In this document: positions 1-6,444 of the stretch, piece after piece | Layout of the letters: each line of letters begins with the position of its first letter | Position numbering within the stretch: the stretch's first letter is position 1 | Source of the DNA: Bacteroidales bacterium | GTDB taxonomy: Bacteria; Bacteroidota; Bacteroidia; Bacteroidales; UBA932 | Direction: 5' to 3' | DNA length: 6,444 nucleotides | Assembly (NCBI GenBank): GCA_017615135.1 | Contig: JAGAAU010000070.1 | Span: forward strand, 1 to 6,444 | Translations under genes and position numbers: made by a program | The notes under the pieces: generated by a model | Databases searched by the model: none | The model's input: the letters and a program-made list of their open reading frames with translations, nothing else | What the model was told of the DNA's origin: nothing

Positions 1-1
1 A

Positions 2-51
2 GGTACGCCATTTTCATCGTTTTAGGCCATTTTTGAAAGGTTTCGTGTACC
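2..51. repeat. GGTAC/GTACC inverted repeat enclosing a GCCATTTT direct repeat
   Basis: GGTAC at 2-6 is the exact reverse complement of GTACC at 47-51. Between them, GCCATTTT occurs twice, at 7-14 and 26-33. A related string, TTTCGTG, is at 41-47 and recurs at 94-100. The 5-bp arms are short and 40 bp apart, so chance cannot be excluded. The entry is kept because it adjoins a dense group of further repeats. The left edge touches the window boundary, so the element may extend beyond it. Confidence 0.35.
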
Positions 52-69
52 CGGGGAACATGAATCTGC

Positions 70-89
70 TCAAAAACACGGCTTTTTGA
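70..89. repeat. 7-bp perfect AT-rich inverted repeat (hairpin)
   Basis: TCAAAAA at 70-76 pairs exactly with TTTTTGA at 83-89 around the 6-nt loop cacggc. It lies about 125 bp downstream of the minus-strand CpXC gene. It could form a weak hairpin in that transcript, but the stem is nearly all A:T and no T tract follows, so it is not a standard intrinsic terminator. It is recorded as a visible structure with no assigned function. Confidence 0.5.
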
Positions 90-96
90 CAATTTT

Positions 97-137
97 CGTG
101 CCCTTGCCGCTGGTGGCACGTCCCTGAGGGGGCAGGG
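97..137. repeat. Two adjacent GC-rich hairpins
   Basis: CGTGCC at 97-102 pairs with GGCACG at 115-120 (12-nt loop). CCCTG at 122-126 pairs with CAGGG at 133-137 (6-nt loop). The first loop contains TGCCGCTGG (105-113), which recurs exactly at 185-193. The closely packed stems suggest a structured intergenic element or RNA rather than coding sequence. No reading frame here looks like protein. Confidence 0.5.
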
Positions 138-207
138 CTAAACGGTCCGCCTGCGTTGCGGCTAAACGGCGACAGGGGGCCGCCTGCCGCTGGCAGCGCT
201 TTAACGG
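136..207. repeat. Imprecise direct repeats built on GGCTAAACGG and CCGCCTGC
   Basis: GGCTAAACGG occurs exactly at 136-145 and 160-169, with a degenerate third copy GCTTTAACGG at 198-207. Interleaved with these, CCGCCTGC occurs exactly at 147-154 and 180-187. The spacing is uneven (24 bp, then 38 bp between the CTAAACGG-type copies), so this is not a CRISPR array or a clean tandem repeat. It resembles a degraded or modular intergenic repeat. Whether it is multicopy in the genome cannot be judged from this window. Confidence 0.5.
184..196. repeat. CTGCC-gct-GGCAG hairpin just after the CpXC gene stop
   Basis: CTGCC at 184-188 and GGCAG at 192-196 form a perfect 5-bp stem with a 3-nt loop. On the minus strand this hairpin begins about 17 nt after the stop codon of the CpXC gene, where a terminator or 3'-end stabilising structure could sit. 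The sequence following it on that strand is GC-rich (ggcggccccc) instead of T-rich, so rho-independent termination is not supported. Confidence 0.4.
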
Positions 208-213
208 TAAATT

Positions 214-822
214 TTAAGCGAAATATTGCGACAACCAGGCCTGGTCGATACAGACCGGGCCTTTTGCGTTTTCGGTCATCTGAGGGTTGCGTGCAAGGAT
301 GCCGCGACAGTCTTCGTAGACGTTCAGCCCTACGGCCATAACCTCCATCTGCCCGTTCTTGGGGCAGGCGAAATGGATTTCCGCAGACGAATCGTCTATT
401 CTCATGAATTTAAGCGGCAACTCCTCTCCGGCTTCTTCCGAGGTTACCAGCTTGCATAGTTCGACGGCAATGTCGCTGAGTCCCGCGTCGAATATTTTGA
501 TTTTTTCCAGCAGGTCTCCAACACTGTTCACCAGCCGGCAGGTATAATCTTCTAATTCTGGGGTAGATGCGAACAGAAGGGCGGCGCGTTCGCGGGAGGC
601 GTCATCGGCCGACAGCCACAGCATCAGGCGCTCATCCGGATCGTGGTATAGAAACGGTGCACTCACCAGCTGTCTTTTGCCACATGCAGGGCAGCTTGCA
701 ATGAAAAGTTCACCGCTCATCACGAGTTCTTTCCGTTCCGGCTCTCCCCGGACATTTATAAGCCCGGGGATTTCTTTGGTGATGGGCGCACCGCACGCGG
801 CGCAGGTGGAATGTACGGTCAT
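214..822 (-). CDS. CpXC domain-containing protein (zinc-ribbon-like, function unknown)
   Basis: This 202-residue protein has no signal peptide or membrane segment and is probably cytoplasmic. Two CxxC pairs, C7-C10 (CAAC) and C44-C47 (CPAC), lie about 37 residues apart, which suggests one four-cysteine metal site. The cysteine layout, the ELFIASCPACGKRQ stretch and the IFDAGLSDIAVELCKL helix near residues 110-125 match what I know of the CpXC family, whose biochemical role is not established. The region after about residue 126 carries further cysteines (153, 172, 191) in no clear motif. The ATG at 822 lies 8 bp after the stop of the large exported protein upstream on the same strand. No Shine-Dalgarno sequence is visible, so translation may be coupled. 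The family call is from recognition, not from a search. Confidence 0.85.
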   Translation of the reverse strand: MTVHSTCAACGAPITKEIPGLINVRGEPERKELVMSGELFIASCPACGKRQLVSAPFLYHDPDERLMLWLSADDASRERAALLFASTPELEDYTCRLVNSVGDLLEKIKIFDAGLSDIAVELCKLVTSEEAGEELPLKFMRIDDSSAEIHFACPKNGQMEVMAVGLNVYEDCRGILARNPQMTENAKGPVCIDQAWLSQYFA

Positions 823-830
823 ATTGTATA

Positions 831-3740
831 TCAGATATCTACACTGAACACGAACCCCACATAGTAGGGTTTTTGCTCGCCCAGTTTGGGTATTTTACTT
901 ATCAGGTTGCCGCAATTATAGTATGCACATAGGCCGATGCGGGTGTCGTAGGGTATCCAAAGGAGGTTTCCGAGCACCAGGTTGAAAGTGCCGCCAACGC
1001 TGGAGAGCACACCTTCGATGGAAGAACCCTTATAATGGGTAAGGTCGCCCTGAACGTAGAATTCAAAGTTGCGCAGGTAAGCTACCGGCCCGAGGGCCCA
1101 GTCTACAGAACCGAAGGGGATTACATAGTCCAGCGAGAACTTTGTCTGCCTCGGGATATAGGCTACGGTGGAGTACAATGAAGTGAAGCCCCTCGGCGCG
1201 GTTGATGCTACGGGTTCGGAGACTCCATAGTCGCCTATCTTCTGCTCGGTAATGGCAGAGAGCCTTATGCCCTGTGTTTTCCAGAACCCAGGCAGATAAC
1301 CGTATACCATTACATAGGCATTGGATTTAAAAGTATCTCCCAGCCCGAGTCTTGAAGAGTAACCGGCCACAAAACCAGCCCCGAATTTGGGATAGGTGCA
1401 GGACTGGGGAGTGGGACTTACCAGATAGGCCCTGAACTGGCCGCCCAGACGCATAAGAGGGGTGCGGTTGACAAACAGGTCGTTGCTTGCGGAAAAGGTG
1501 AGTTGGGGAGCAAGGCCGAAAGTCAGCCCAAGTGCACTGTATCTGAGTGGCAGGCTTGCTGTCAGGCTTGCAGAAAAATACGGAGCATCGTATGAACGCC
1601 CAACGTACTGGTTTTTAATCTTGTCGAATTTATAGGCATTTCTGTCGCCCAGGTCGGCTTTCAGCTCAAAAACAGGATACCAGCCCGTGTATTTGGCCTG
1701 CAAGTGCCCGGAATGCCACCACTTACCGTTCGCGGGATTGGCATGGTAGCCGGCAATGGCGCTGAAGTCTCCCAGGGTATTTTGGAAGAAAAGACTCGCT
1801 CCGAGTCCTGCGGAACTTGCCATGCTCTCGAAGCTCAGGGAGGCAATGCTGTTGTAATCTACATAAAACGGCAGCCAGGAGTGGAGATGGATAAGGTTAG
1901 CCCCTCGCCTGTAGCGTTTAGGTTCGGTATTTGACAGGGTTATGCTGCTGTCCCGTGTGGGAAGCAGTTCCTGCGCCGAGAGTTTGTCGGCTATCACCCA
2001 GCGGTGGGGAGTGCTGAAATCAGCTTCTCGCCGTGGAATATCGGACTCGGCGCATTTTTCTATCATCCTCCCGTTGCTGTGAGGCACGCTGCAATAGAGG
2101 GTATCCCCGATAAAGCAGAATTCCGAGGCTCCGTTCCGGGTAGAGCTGAGCTGCCTGGTGCTGCCATTGTCCGGATTCAGGGAATAGAGTTCGTTCACAC
2201 CGTTGAGGTCGCAGCAGAACAGGATTTCTCCGTTCCGGGCAGAAAGCTGTTTGATTTTGATGTGGCCGGCGCGGAGTATGGGATTGAAGTCCGGAGCTTC
2301 GTATATGCCCATGCCGTCTTCGGTAACGCCGGAAACAAAGAGCCTCTCTCCGGCCCAGACGCTCTCTACCAGCTGCAGGCTGTCCGGAGCCTGGAATCTG
2401 TAAAGCAGCGAAGCATCGTCCGCAGACAGGATGATAAGTGCACTGCCGCCTTCGGGAGGAAGCAGGGTGGCGCTTACGGCAAGTCCGTCCGGCGAAGGGG
2501 CCGGATTATAGGCACGAACGCCAGATGTAAGCTGGGCTATGCGGCCTCCGGCATCCATAAAGCGTATGGAAGATGAAGATTTCAGCTCCCAGCGCAGATC
2601 CGGCTCGTATTCACTCCACCAGATACGCTTGAAAACCGGATCGTAGCTCAGTTTGGAGGTCATCGAAGAGAAGGTGGAGATGCGCTTTTCCCTGCCGTCC
2701 GGGCGGATGCGCACCAGGTGGCGTATGTCGGCCGTGCTGCTTTTAATGCTGTACAGGCATCCATCGGCAGCCACTGTACCCTTATATTCGGTGTAGTATG
2801 CAGATTTTCTTGTCAGCGGAGTGGTTTCCATAAAGGGAGCCCTTGCATCGCGCTCCTCTTCCCAGTTGTTCCGGAATTCCCTGCTTATGCTCTGGAAGCT
2901 GCTGCGGAAGTTTTTGTCTTCGGAATCCGGACCGGCAACCTCCTTGATGGTTTTCTGAAAATTTAAGAAAGGGAAGAAATGCTTGCGGAACCGCTGATAA
3001 TAGCGGGCGGTAAAATCGGGCGCGTCGTACATGGTACGGATACCCGCAATGGTCATATAACCAAGGGCATAATGGTCTGGAGTGTAGCGTTTGAGAGAGC
3101 CCCACCTCCACTGCCAGTAATTGCGCTGAAGCCCTTCATCGGCGCAGACTCTGTAGTACTCGAGAAAATCGGCGCTGCGTCCTCGTCCGCTGCGGGTAAG
3201 GGAGGTCTCGGCCACCACGGCATCGCCCTCGAAGAAAGCAGGCCCGCAGTACAGACCTGCGGCCGCACCGGAGAAAAGTTCCCCTGTAAGGTAGCGGAAA
3301 GGCCTGAACCATCCGGTATTGATATACTGCATCTGGGACACGTGCCTGGATTCGTGAATTACAAGGTGGTCCAGGTGCGTCATGGGCATGGGATTGTACA
3401 GGTTGGGCATGGAAATGAGCTCCATCCTGCGGGGAATCCAGATTACGAAGCCGTTTGCATAAGCGTTGAAATCGTGCAGCAGCACGGGAAGTGGCTTCTT
3501 GAAGCTCTCGTTGGGTTGGAATCCGGCAGTGAACCCCACCGCGGGGCGTATCTGCTCCAGGCGGAGCGCTGTCTGAAAGGCCAGGGAATCGTGACCGGAG
3601 GGATAGATTACCTGGAAATTATCGGTTTTCAATTGCATCCACCTGACCGAACGGGGATTGTTCCCGTTGAACAGAAACTGTGCGTACATAAGTTGGCAGA
3701 GGCACAGCAGGGCGGATGTCAATATGAGAAACTTCTTCAT
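831..3740 (-). CDS. Exported HExxH metalloprotease-like / beta-propeller / outer-membrane barrel protein
   Basis: The product has 969 residues. Residues 1-20 form a typical signal peptide (MKKF, a hydrophobic core, then MYA before Gln21), which fixes the start. Residues about 30-300 contain a gluzincin-like HExxH motif, H129-E130-S-R-H133, with a likely third zinc ligand E171 in PAFFEGDAVVAE. Residues about 310-600 look like a TolB/DPP-IV-type beta-propeller, with blades such as YNPAPSPDG (411-419) and DLNGVNELYSLNPDNG (511-526). Residues about 612-969 are rich in alternating aromatic and small residues and glycine, and start with an HSWLPFYVDYN stretch (620-630). This suggests an outer-membrane beta-barrel. 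Such proteins occur in Bacteroidota, usually annotated as hypothetical or TolB-like. Peptidase activity is inferred from the motif only. The gene is read first in a two-gene minus-strand unit with the CpXC gene. The substrate is unknown. Confidence 0.85.
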   Translation of the reverse strand: MKKFLILTSALLCLCQLMYAQFLFNGNNPRSVRWMQLKTDNFQVIYPSGHDSLAFQTALRLEQIRPAVGFTAGFQPNESFKKPLPVLLHDFNAYANGFVIWIPRRMELISMPNLYNPMPMTHLDHLVIHESRHVSQMQYINTGWFRPFRYLTGELFSGAAAGLYCGPAFFEGDAVVAETSLTRSGRGRSADFLEYYRVCADEGLQRNYWQWRWGSLKRYTPDHYALGYMTIAGIRTMYDAPDFTARYYQRFRKHFFPFLNFQKTIKEVAGPDSEDKNFRSSFQSISREFRNNWEEERDARAPFMETTPLTRKSAYYTEYKGTVAADGCLYSIKSSTADIRHLVRIRPDGREKRISTFSSMTSKLSYDPVFKRIWWSEYEPDLRWELKSSSSIRFMDAGGRIAQLTSGVRAYNPAPSPDGLAVSATLLPPEGGSALIILSADDASLLYRFQAPDSLQLVESVWAGERLFVSGVTEDGMGIYEAPDFNPILRAGHIKIKQLSARNGEILFCCDLNGVNELYSLNPDNGSTRQLSSTRNGASEFCFIGDTLYCSVPHSNGRMIEKCAESDIPRREADFSTPHRWVIADKLSAQELLPTRDSSITLSNTEPKRYRRGANLIHLHSWLPFYVDYNSIASLSFESMASSAGLGASLFFQNTLGDFSAIAGYHANPANGKWWHSGHLQAKYTGWYPVFELKADLGDRNAYKFDKIKNQYVGRSYDAPYFSASLTASLPLRYSALGLTFGLAPQLTFSASNDLFVNRTPLMRLGGQFRAYLVSPTPQSCTYPKFGAGFVAGYSSRLGLGDTFKSNAYVMVYGYLPGFWKTQGIRLSAITEQKIGDYGVSEPVASTAPRGFTSLYSTVAYIPRQTKFSLDYVIPFGSVDWALGPVAYLRNFEFYVQGDLTHYKGSSIEGVLSSVGGTFNLVLGNLLWIPYDTRIGLCAYYNCGNLISKIPKLGEQKPYYVGFVFSVDI

Positions 3741-3747
3741 TTCATTA

Positions 3748-3755
3748 CAAAGGTA
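3748..3755 (-). promoter_or_regulatory. Candidate Bacteroidota -7 box (TACCTTTG) for the minus-strand pair
   Basis: On the minus strand TACCTTTG matches the Bacteroidota consensus TAnnTTTG at every fixed position. It ends only 7 nt before the ATG at 3740, which would give a leader of a few nucleotides or none. No clear TTTG -33 element is seen about 20 nt upstream, so the match may be fortuitous. It is nonetheless the best promoter candidate in the 55-bp divergent gap. Confidence 0.4.
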
Positions 3756-3780
3756 AGAATCTGTTTTGATATTTTTTAGT

Positions 3781-3788
3781 TAACTTTA
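3781..3788 (+). promoter_or_regulatory. Weak candidate -7 box (TAACTTTA) for the plus-strand operon
   Basis: TAACTTTA matches the TAnnTTTG consensus except for the last base. A TTTG lies upstream at 3765-3768, but the 12-nt spacer is shorter than the usual 19-21. Transcription would begin near 3794, almost at the ATG at 3796. This favours either a leaderless message or use of the second ATG at 3805. It is a tentative call. Confidence 0.2.
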
Positions 3789-3795
3789 CCTGCAT

Positions 3796-4761
3796 ATGGT
3801 GCGGATGAAAAACCTTATTGCCGGAATCTTGGTTTTGCTGGCTTTCTTTGCCTGTACGGGTAGAGGAGGGGAAGAATCAGCTGCCGCCCTGCGCCCATTT
3901 CCTTATCAGCAGGTGCCGCCGGCGCTTATAGATCCTGCCGGCCGGTCCGAGTGGATGGCAGAACATTACTGGGACGCCTATTTTTCCGGCTCGGGCCTGT
4001 GCGACTCTTCCGCCCTTCTCGGGGTTCTGTCCGACGACCTTGCCCAGGCGATGGCCAATTTCTGCGCCGTGCTTGACGCCTGCCCCCTGTCCGTTACCGA
4101 TAAGGCAGTAGGGAAGATGTTCACCAAGATGGAGGCAAAGCATGCATCCGACACTACCCTGAACATTTTTGTACGGTTCAGTGAACTTGCAACCCTGTAT
4201 TTTTACGACCCCAACTCTCCCCTGAGAGACGAAGATTACTATCTGCCATACGTGAAAAGGCTCTGTGAAAGCCCCTGGACTCCACAGGATATGCTGGGAG
4301 CATACCGCTTCGAGGCACAGACCTGTTCGCTGAACCGCCGCGGGCAGAAGGCTCCGGATTTCCGCTTTAAGACCAGGGAGGGGAAGATCCTTCATCTTTA
4401 CGGCACCAGGGCAGACTATACCATACTTTTCTTCAGTAATCCCGGCTGCGGGGCCTGCGGAGAAATAGTCGAACAATTGAAGTCTCTGCCATACCTGGAA
4501 GGAGATATTGCAGCCGGAAAGCTGGCTGTCCTGAACATTTATATCGATGAAGACCTGGCTGCCTGGCGCGCCCATACCGGCGATTATCCAAGCTCCTGGC
4601 AGAGCGGATACGACCCTTCGGGGGTGATACGCTCGAACCGGCTGTATTTCGTGCGCGCGATTCCGTCGCTGTATCTTCTGGATTCGGAGAAAAGGATAGT
4701 AATGAAGGATGCACCGACAGAAAAACTGACCACATACCTGAATAACTTGAAAAACAACTGA
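3796..4761 (+). CDS. Thioredoxin-like lipoprotein with N-terminal DUF5106-type domain
   Basis: The product has 321 residues from the ATG at 3796. An in-frame ATG at 3805 (MKNLIAG...) gives a more conventional signal peptide and may be the true start. The hydrophobic segment ends in LAFFAC, so Cys20 is the probable lipidated residue, with a relaxed lipobox common in Bacteroidota. Residues about 35-175, with EHYWDAYF at 56-63, resemble the helical DUF5106 domain that precedes thioredoxin folds in this phylum. The TlpA/thioredoxin-like domain starts near GQKAPDFRF (183-191). Its redox motif is C218-G-A-C221, and the expected cis-proline is P290 in AIPSLYLLD. It probably acts in the envelope as a thiol-disulfide reductase; partner and direction are unknown. 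It heads the plus-strand run, 4 bp before galM. Confidence 0.88.
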   Translation: MVRMKNLIAGILVLLAFFACTGRGGEESAAALRPFPYQQVPPALIDPAGRSEWMAEHYWDAYFSGSGLCDSSALLGVLSDDLAQAMANFCAVLDACPLSVTDKAVGKMFTKMEAKHASDTTLNIFVRFSELATLYFYDPNSPLRDEDYYLPYVKRLCESPWTPQDMLGAYRFEAQTCSLNRRGQKAPDFRFKTREGKILHLYGTRADYTILFFSNPGCGACGEIVEQLKSLPYLEGDIAAGKLAVLNIYIDEDLAAWRAHTGDYPSSWQSGYDPSGVIRSNRLYFVRAIPSLYLLDSEKRIVMKDAPTEKLTTYLNNLKNN

Positions 4762-4765
4762 TATT

Positions 4766-5815
4766 ATGGACATTAAAAAAGAACTTTGGGGCAAATGCTC
4801 CTGCGGAAAGGATATAATCCGTTACACCATAACCAATTCCAGGGGCGCGAGCGTTCAGCTGGGCAGCGTCGGCGCCGGCATTCTTGCGGTGAATGTGCCC
4901 GATAAAGACGGAAAGCTGGCGGATGTGACCATAGGCTATCCCGAGGCTGAGAGCTATTTCGGAGACGGCCCCTGCGCCGGCAAGTGCCCTGGCCGCTATG
5001 CCAATCGTATCGCCAAAGGCCATCTGGAGGTAAACGGTAAGGTATATGAACTGCCTATAAACAACGGTCCAAACCATTTGCACGGCGGCCCCAAGGGGTT
5101 CCAGAACAAAGTGTGGGATTCCCGCATAGACGGAGATGCCGTTGAATTCCAATACATTTCCGAAGACGGAGAGATGGGCTATCCCGGCACCCTGAAGGTA
5201 ACTGCGCGCTATGTCTGGACTGAAGATAACGAGTTGCAGCTCAGTTTTGTAGCCGAGAGCGATGCCGACACCGTAATCAACCTCACCAACCATGCGTACT
5301 TCAATCTGGACGGACACGGAGCCGGCAGCGTTCTGGATCATATTCTGCGCCTCAATGCATCTGAATACCTGCCTACCGACGACACCCTGATTCCTGTGGG
5401 CGACAGCGAGCCCGTAGCCGGTACTCCTATGGATTTCCTGAACCCCAAAACTCTCGGCAGGGATATCAAGCAGGACTTCCCCGCCCTGAATTTCGGCAAG
5501 GGCTATGACGCCTGCTGGGTGGTAGACGGATGGCAGGAGGGTCAGCTGCAGGAGGTAGCCGAGCTGTATTCTCCCAAAAGCGGAAGGGTGCTTAAGATGT
5601 TCTCTACCCAGCCCGGTATTCAGATCTACACCGGAAACTGGCTCGAGGGCTGCCCGGCCGGTAAAGACGGCGCAGTATATCACGATTACAGCGCAGTTGC
5701 CCTGGAGTGCCAGCATTTCCCCGACAGTCCCAACAAGCCTGAATATCCTACCACCAGCCTCAAGGCCGGCGAACTCTTCCAGCAGGCGATAATCTTTGCA
5801 TTTTCAGTTAGATAA
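4766..5815 (+). CDS. galM: Aldose 1-epimerase (mutarotase)
   Basis: This 349-residue enzyme interconverts the alpha and beta anomers of aldoses such as galactose and glucose, feeding the Leloir pathway and sugar catabolism. It is of normal family length and has no signal peptide, so it should be cytoplasmic. The family's active-site residues are visible by comparison with Lactococcus lactis GalM: R81 in GRYANRI, H106 in NHLHGG, H176 in [11 protein letters not shown]248 in GKGYDAC and the catalytic base E314 in [14 protein letters not shown]176 is the expected general acid. Two local features are notable: a CSC at 11-13 and a cysteine-bearing CAGKCPGR segment at 70-77 just before the conserved arginine motif. 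The ATG lies 4 bp after the stop of the lipoprotein gene, without a Shine-Dalgarno sequence, and thyA follows after 11 bp, so all three are probably co-transcribed. Confidence 0.95.
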   Translation: MDIKKELWGKCSCGKDIIRYTITNSRGASVQLGSVGAGILAVNVPDKDGKLADVTIGYPEAESYFGDGPCAGKCPGRYANRIAKGHLEVNGKVYELPINNGPNHLHGGPKGFQNKVWDSRIDGDAVEFQYISEDGEMGYPGTLKVTARYVWTEDNELQLSFVAESDADTVINLTNHAYFNLDGHGAGSVLDHILRLNASEYLPTDDTLIPVGDSEPVAGTPMDFLNPKTLGRDIKQDFPALNFGKGYDACWVVDGWQEGQLQEVAELYSPKSGRVLKMFSTQPGIQIYTGNWLEGCPAGKDGAVYHDYSAVALECQHFPDSPNKPEYPTTSLKAGELFQQAIIFAFSVR

Positions 5816-5826
5816 TTACAGCCGAA

Positions 5827-6444
5827 ATGAAACAATACTTAGAACTGCTGAGGCATATCAGCGAAAACGGGGTAATAAAGACCGACCGCACCGGCGTGGG
5901 TACCAAGAGCGTATTCGGCTATCAGATGCGCTTCGACCTGTCTGAAGGCTTTCCTCTGCTCACCACCAAGAAGGTTCACCTCAAATCTATCATTCACGAG
6001 CTTCTGTGGTTCATTTCCGGAGATACCAACATTAAATATCTCAAAGACAACGGAGTCTCCATCTGGGATGAATGGGCCGATGAAAACGGTGATCTGGGAC
6101 CCGTCTATGGGCATCAGTGGCGCAGCTGGCCCGCTCCGGACGGACACAGCATAGACCAGCTGTCTCAGGTGATAGACCAGATTCAGAACACTCCGGATTC
6201 GCGCCGTATGCTGGTTTGCGCATGGAATCCCGGCGAGATCGACAAGATGGCGCTGCCTCCATGCCATTGCCTGTTCCAGTTCTATGTGGCCGAAGGAAAA
6301 CTGTCCTGCCAGCTCTATCAGCGCAGTGCAGATACCTTCCTTGGAGTGCCGTTCAATATCGTTTCCTACGCGCTCCTGACCATGATGATAGCTCAGACCA
6401 GCGGCCTGCAGCCCGGCGAATTCATCCACACCACCGGAGACACC
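5827..6444 (+). CDS. thyA: Thymidylate synthase, 3' end beyond the window
   Basis: The first 206 codons of ThyA are present and the frame is still open at the window edge. By comparison with the 264-residue E. coli enzyme, roughly 58 residues are missing. ThyA methylates dUMP to dTMP using 5,10-methylenetetrahydrofolate, producing dihydrofolate, in the cytoplasm as a homodimer. Numbering matches E. coli without gaps up to the edge: R21 (DRTGVGT), E58 and W80, the partner-subunit phosphate-binding arginines R126 and R127 (DSRR), the catalytic nucleophile C146 in PPCHC, R166-S167 with D169 in QRSAD, and N177 in [10 protein letters not shown]. The start MKQYLELL is that of the family. The gene follows galM by 11 bp on the same strand. 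A dihydrofolate reductase gene often lies downstream of thyA, but that is outside the window. Confidence 0.97.
   Translation, partial: MKQYLELLRHISENGVIKTDRTGVGTKSVFGYQMRFDLSEGFPLLTTKKVHLKSIIHELLWFISGDTNIKYLKDNGVSIWDEWADENGDLGPVYGHQWRSWPAPDGHSIDQLSQVIDQIQNTPDSRRMLVCAWNPGEIDKMALPPCHCLFQFYVAEGKLSCQLYQRSADTFLGVPFNIVSYALLTMMIAQTSGLQPGEFIHTTGDT

Noticed and set aside
97..196. Rho-independent terminator for the minus-strand pair
   Set aside because: Several hairpins are present, but none is followed by a T tract in the direction of transcription, so a terminator call is not supported.
136..207. CRISPR-like array
   Set aside because: The repeated unit is only 8-10 bp, spacing is irregular and there are just two or three copies, far from a CRISPR repeat-spacer pattern. 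No cas gene is present.
156..341. 61-codon plus-strand open frame at the repeat region
   Set aside because: Arg/Gly/Pro-rich translation of GC-rich repeats that runs into the 3' end of the CpXC gene, with no plausible start context.
2979..3779. 266-codon plus-strand open frame, with a similar 190-codon one at 2004-2576
   Set aside because: Both lie antisense inside the 969-residue exported protein, which has a signal peptide and continuous domain structure. Neither shadow resembles a known family.
3877..4794. 305-codon open frame on the minus strand
   Set aside because: It is antisense to the thioredoxin-like lipoprotein, whose signal peptide, CGAC motif and cis-proline mark the plus frame as the coding one.
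4433..5716. 427-codon open frame on the minus strand
   Set aside because: It lies antisense across the lipoprotein 3' end and most of galM, both well supported by motifs. Its translation shows no recognisable domain or motif order. It is a shadow created by the codon bias of the plus-strand genes.
5839..6429. 196-codon open frame on the minus strand
   Set aside because: It is entirely antisense to thyA, which matches the E. coli enzyme position for position at its catalytic residues.

Overview
The window looks like chromosomal DNA from a member of the Bacteroidales (Bacteroidota), slightly GC-rich by eye. Three things point there: a large secreted propeller/barrel protein and a DUF5106-type lipoprotein with a thioredoxin fold, both typical of this phylum; start codons without a Shine-Dalgarno sequence; and an AT-rich divergent promoter gap with matches to the TAnnTTTG -7 element of Bacteroidota. 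The genus cannot be fixed from the sequence alone.

Layout. Positions 1-213 hold no gene I can support. They carry a dense set of short inverted and direct repeats, including two exact copies and one degenerate copy of GGCTAAACGG. A minus-strand pair follows. A 969-residue exported protein (831-3740) has an HExxH metalloprotease-like N-terminal domain, a TolB-like beta-propeller and a probable outer-membrane barrel. It is transcribed first, and a 202-residue CpXC zinc-ribbon protein (214-822) starts 8 bp after its stop. A 55-bp divergent gap (3741-3795) separates this pair from a plus-strand run: a thioredoxin-like lipoprotein (3796-4761), aldose 1-epimerase galM (4766-5815) and thymidylate synthase thyA (5827 to the window edge, incomplete). 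The plus-strand gaps are 4 and 11 bp, so the three are probably co-transcribed.

How the genes fit together. The plus-strand run joins an envelope thiol-redox lipoprotein to two cytoplasmic housekeeping enzymes (sugar anomer interconversion and dTMP synthesis). No single pathway links them, so this is probably a housekeeping operon of convenience. The minus-strand pair joins a cell-envelope protein to a small cytoplasmic protein of unknown role. No mobile element, CRISPR array, tRNA, rRNA or obvious defence system is visible. The points most worth a second look are the repeat cluster at 1-213 and the three-part domain architecture of the 969-residue protein.
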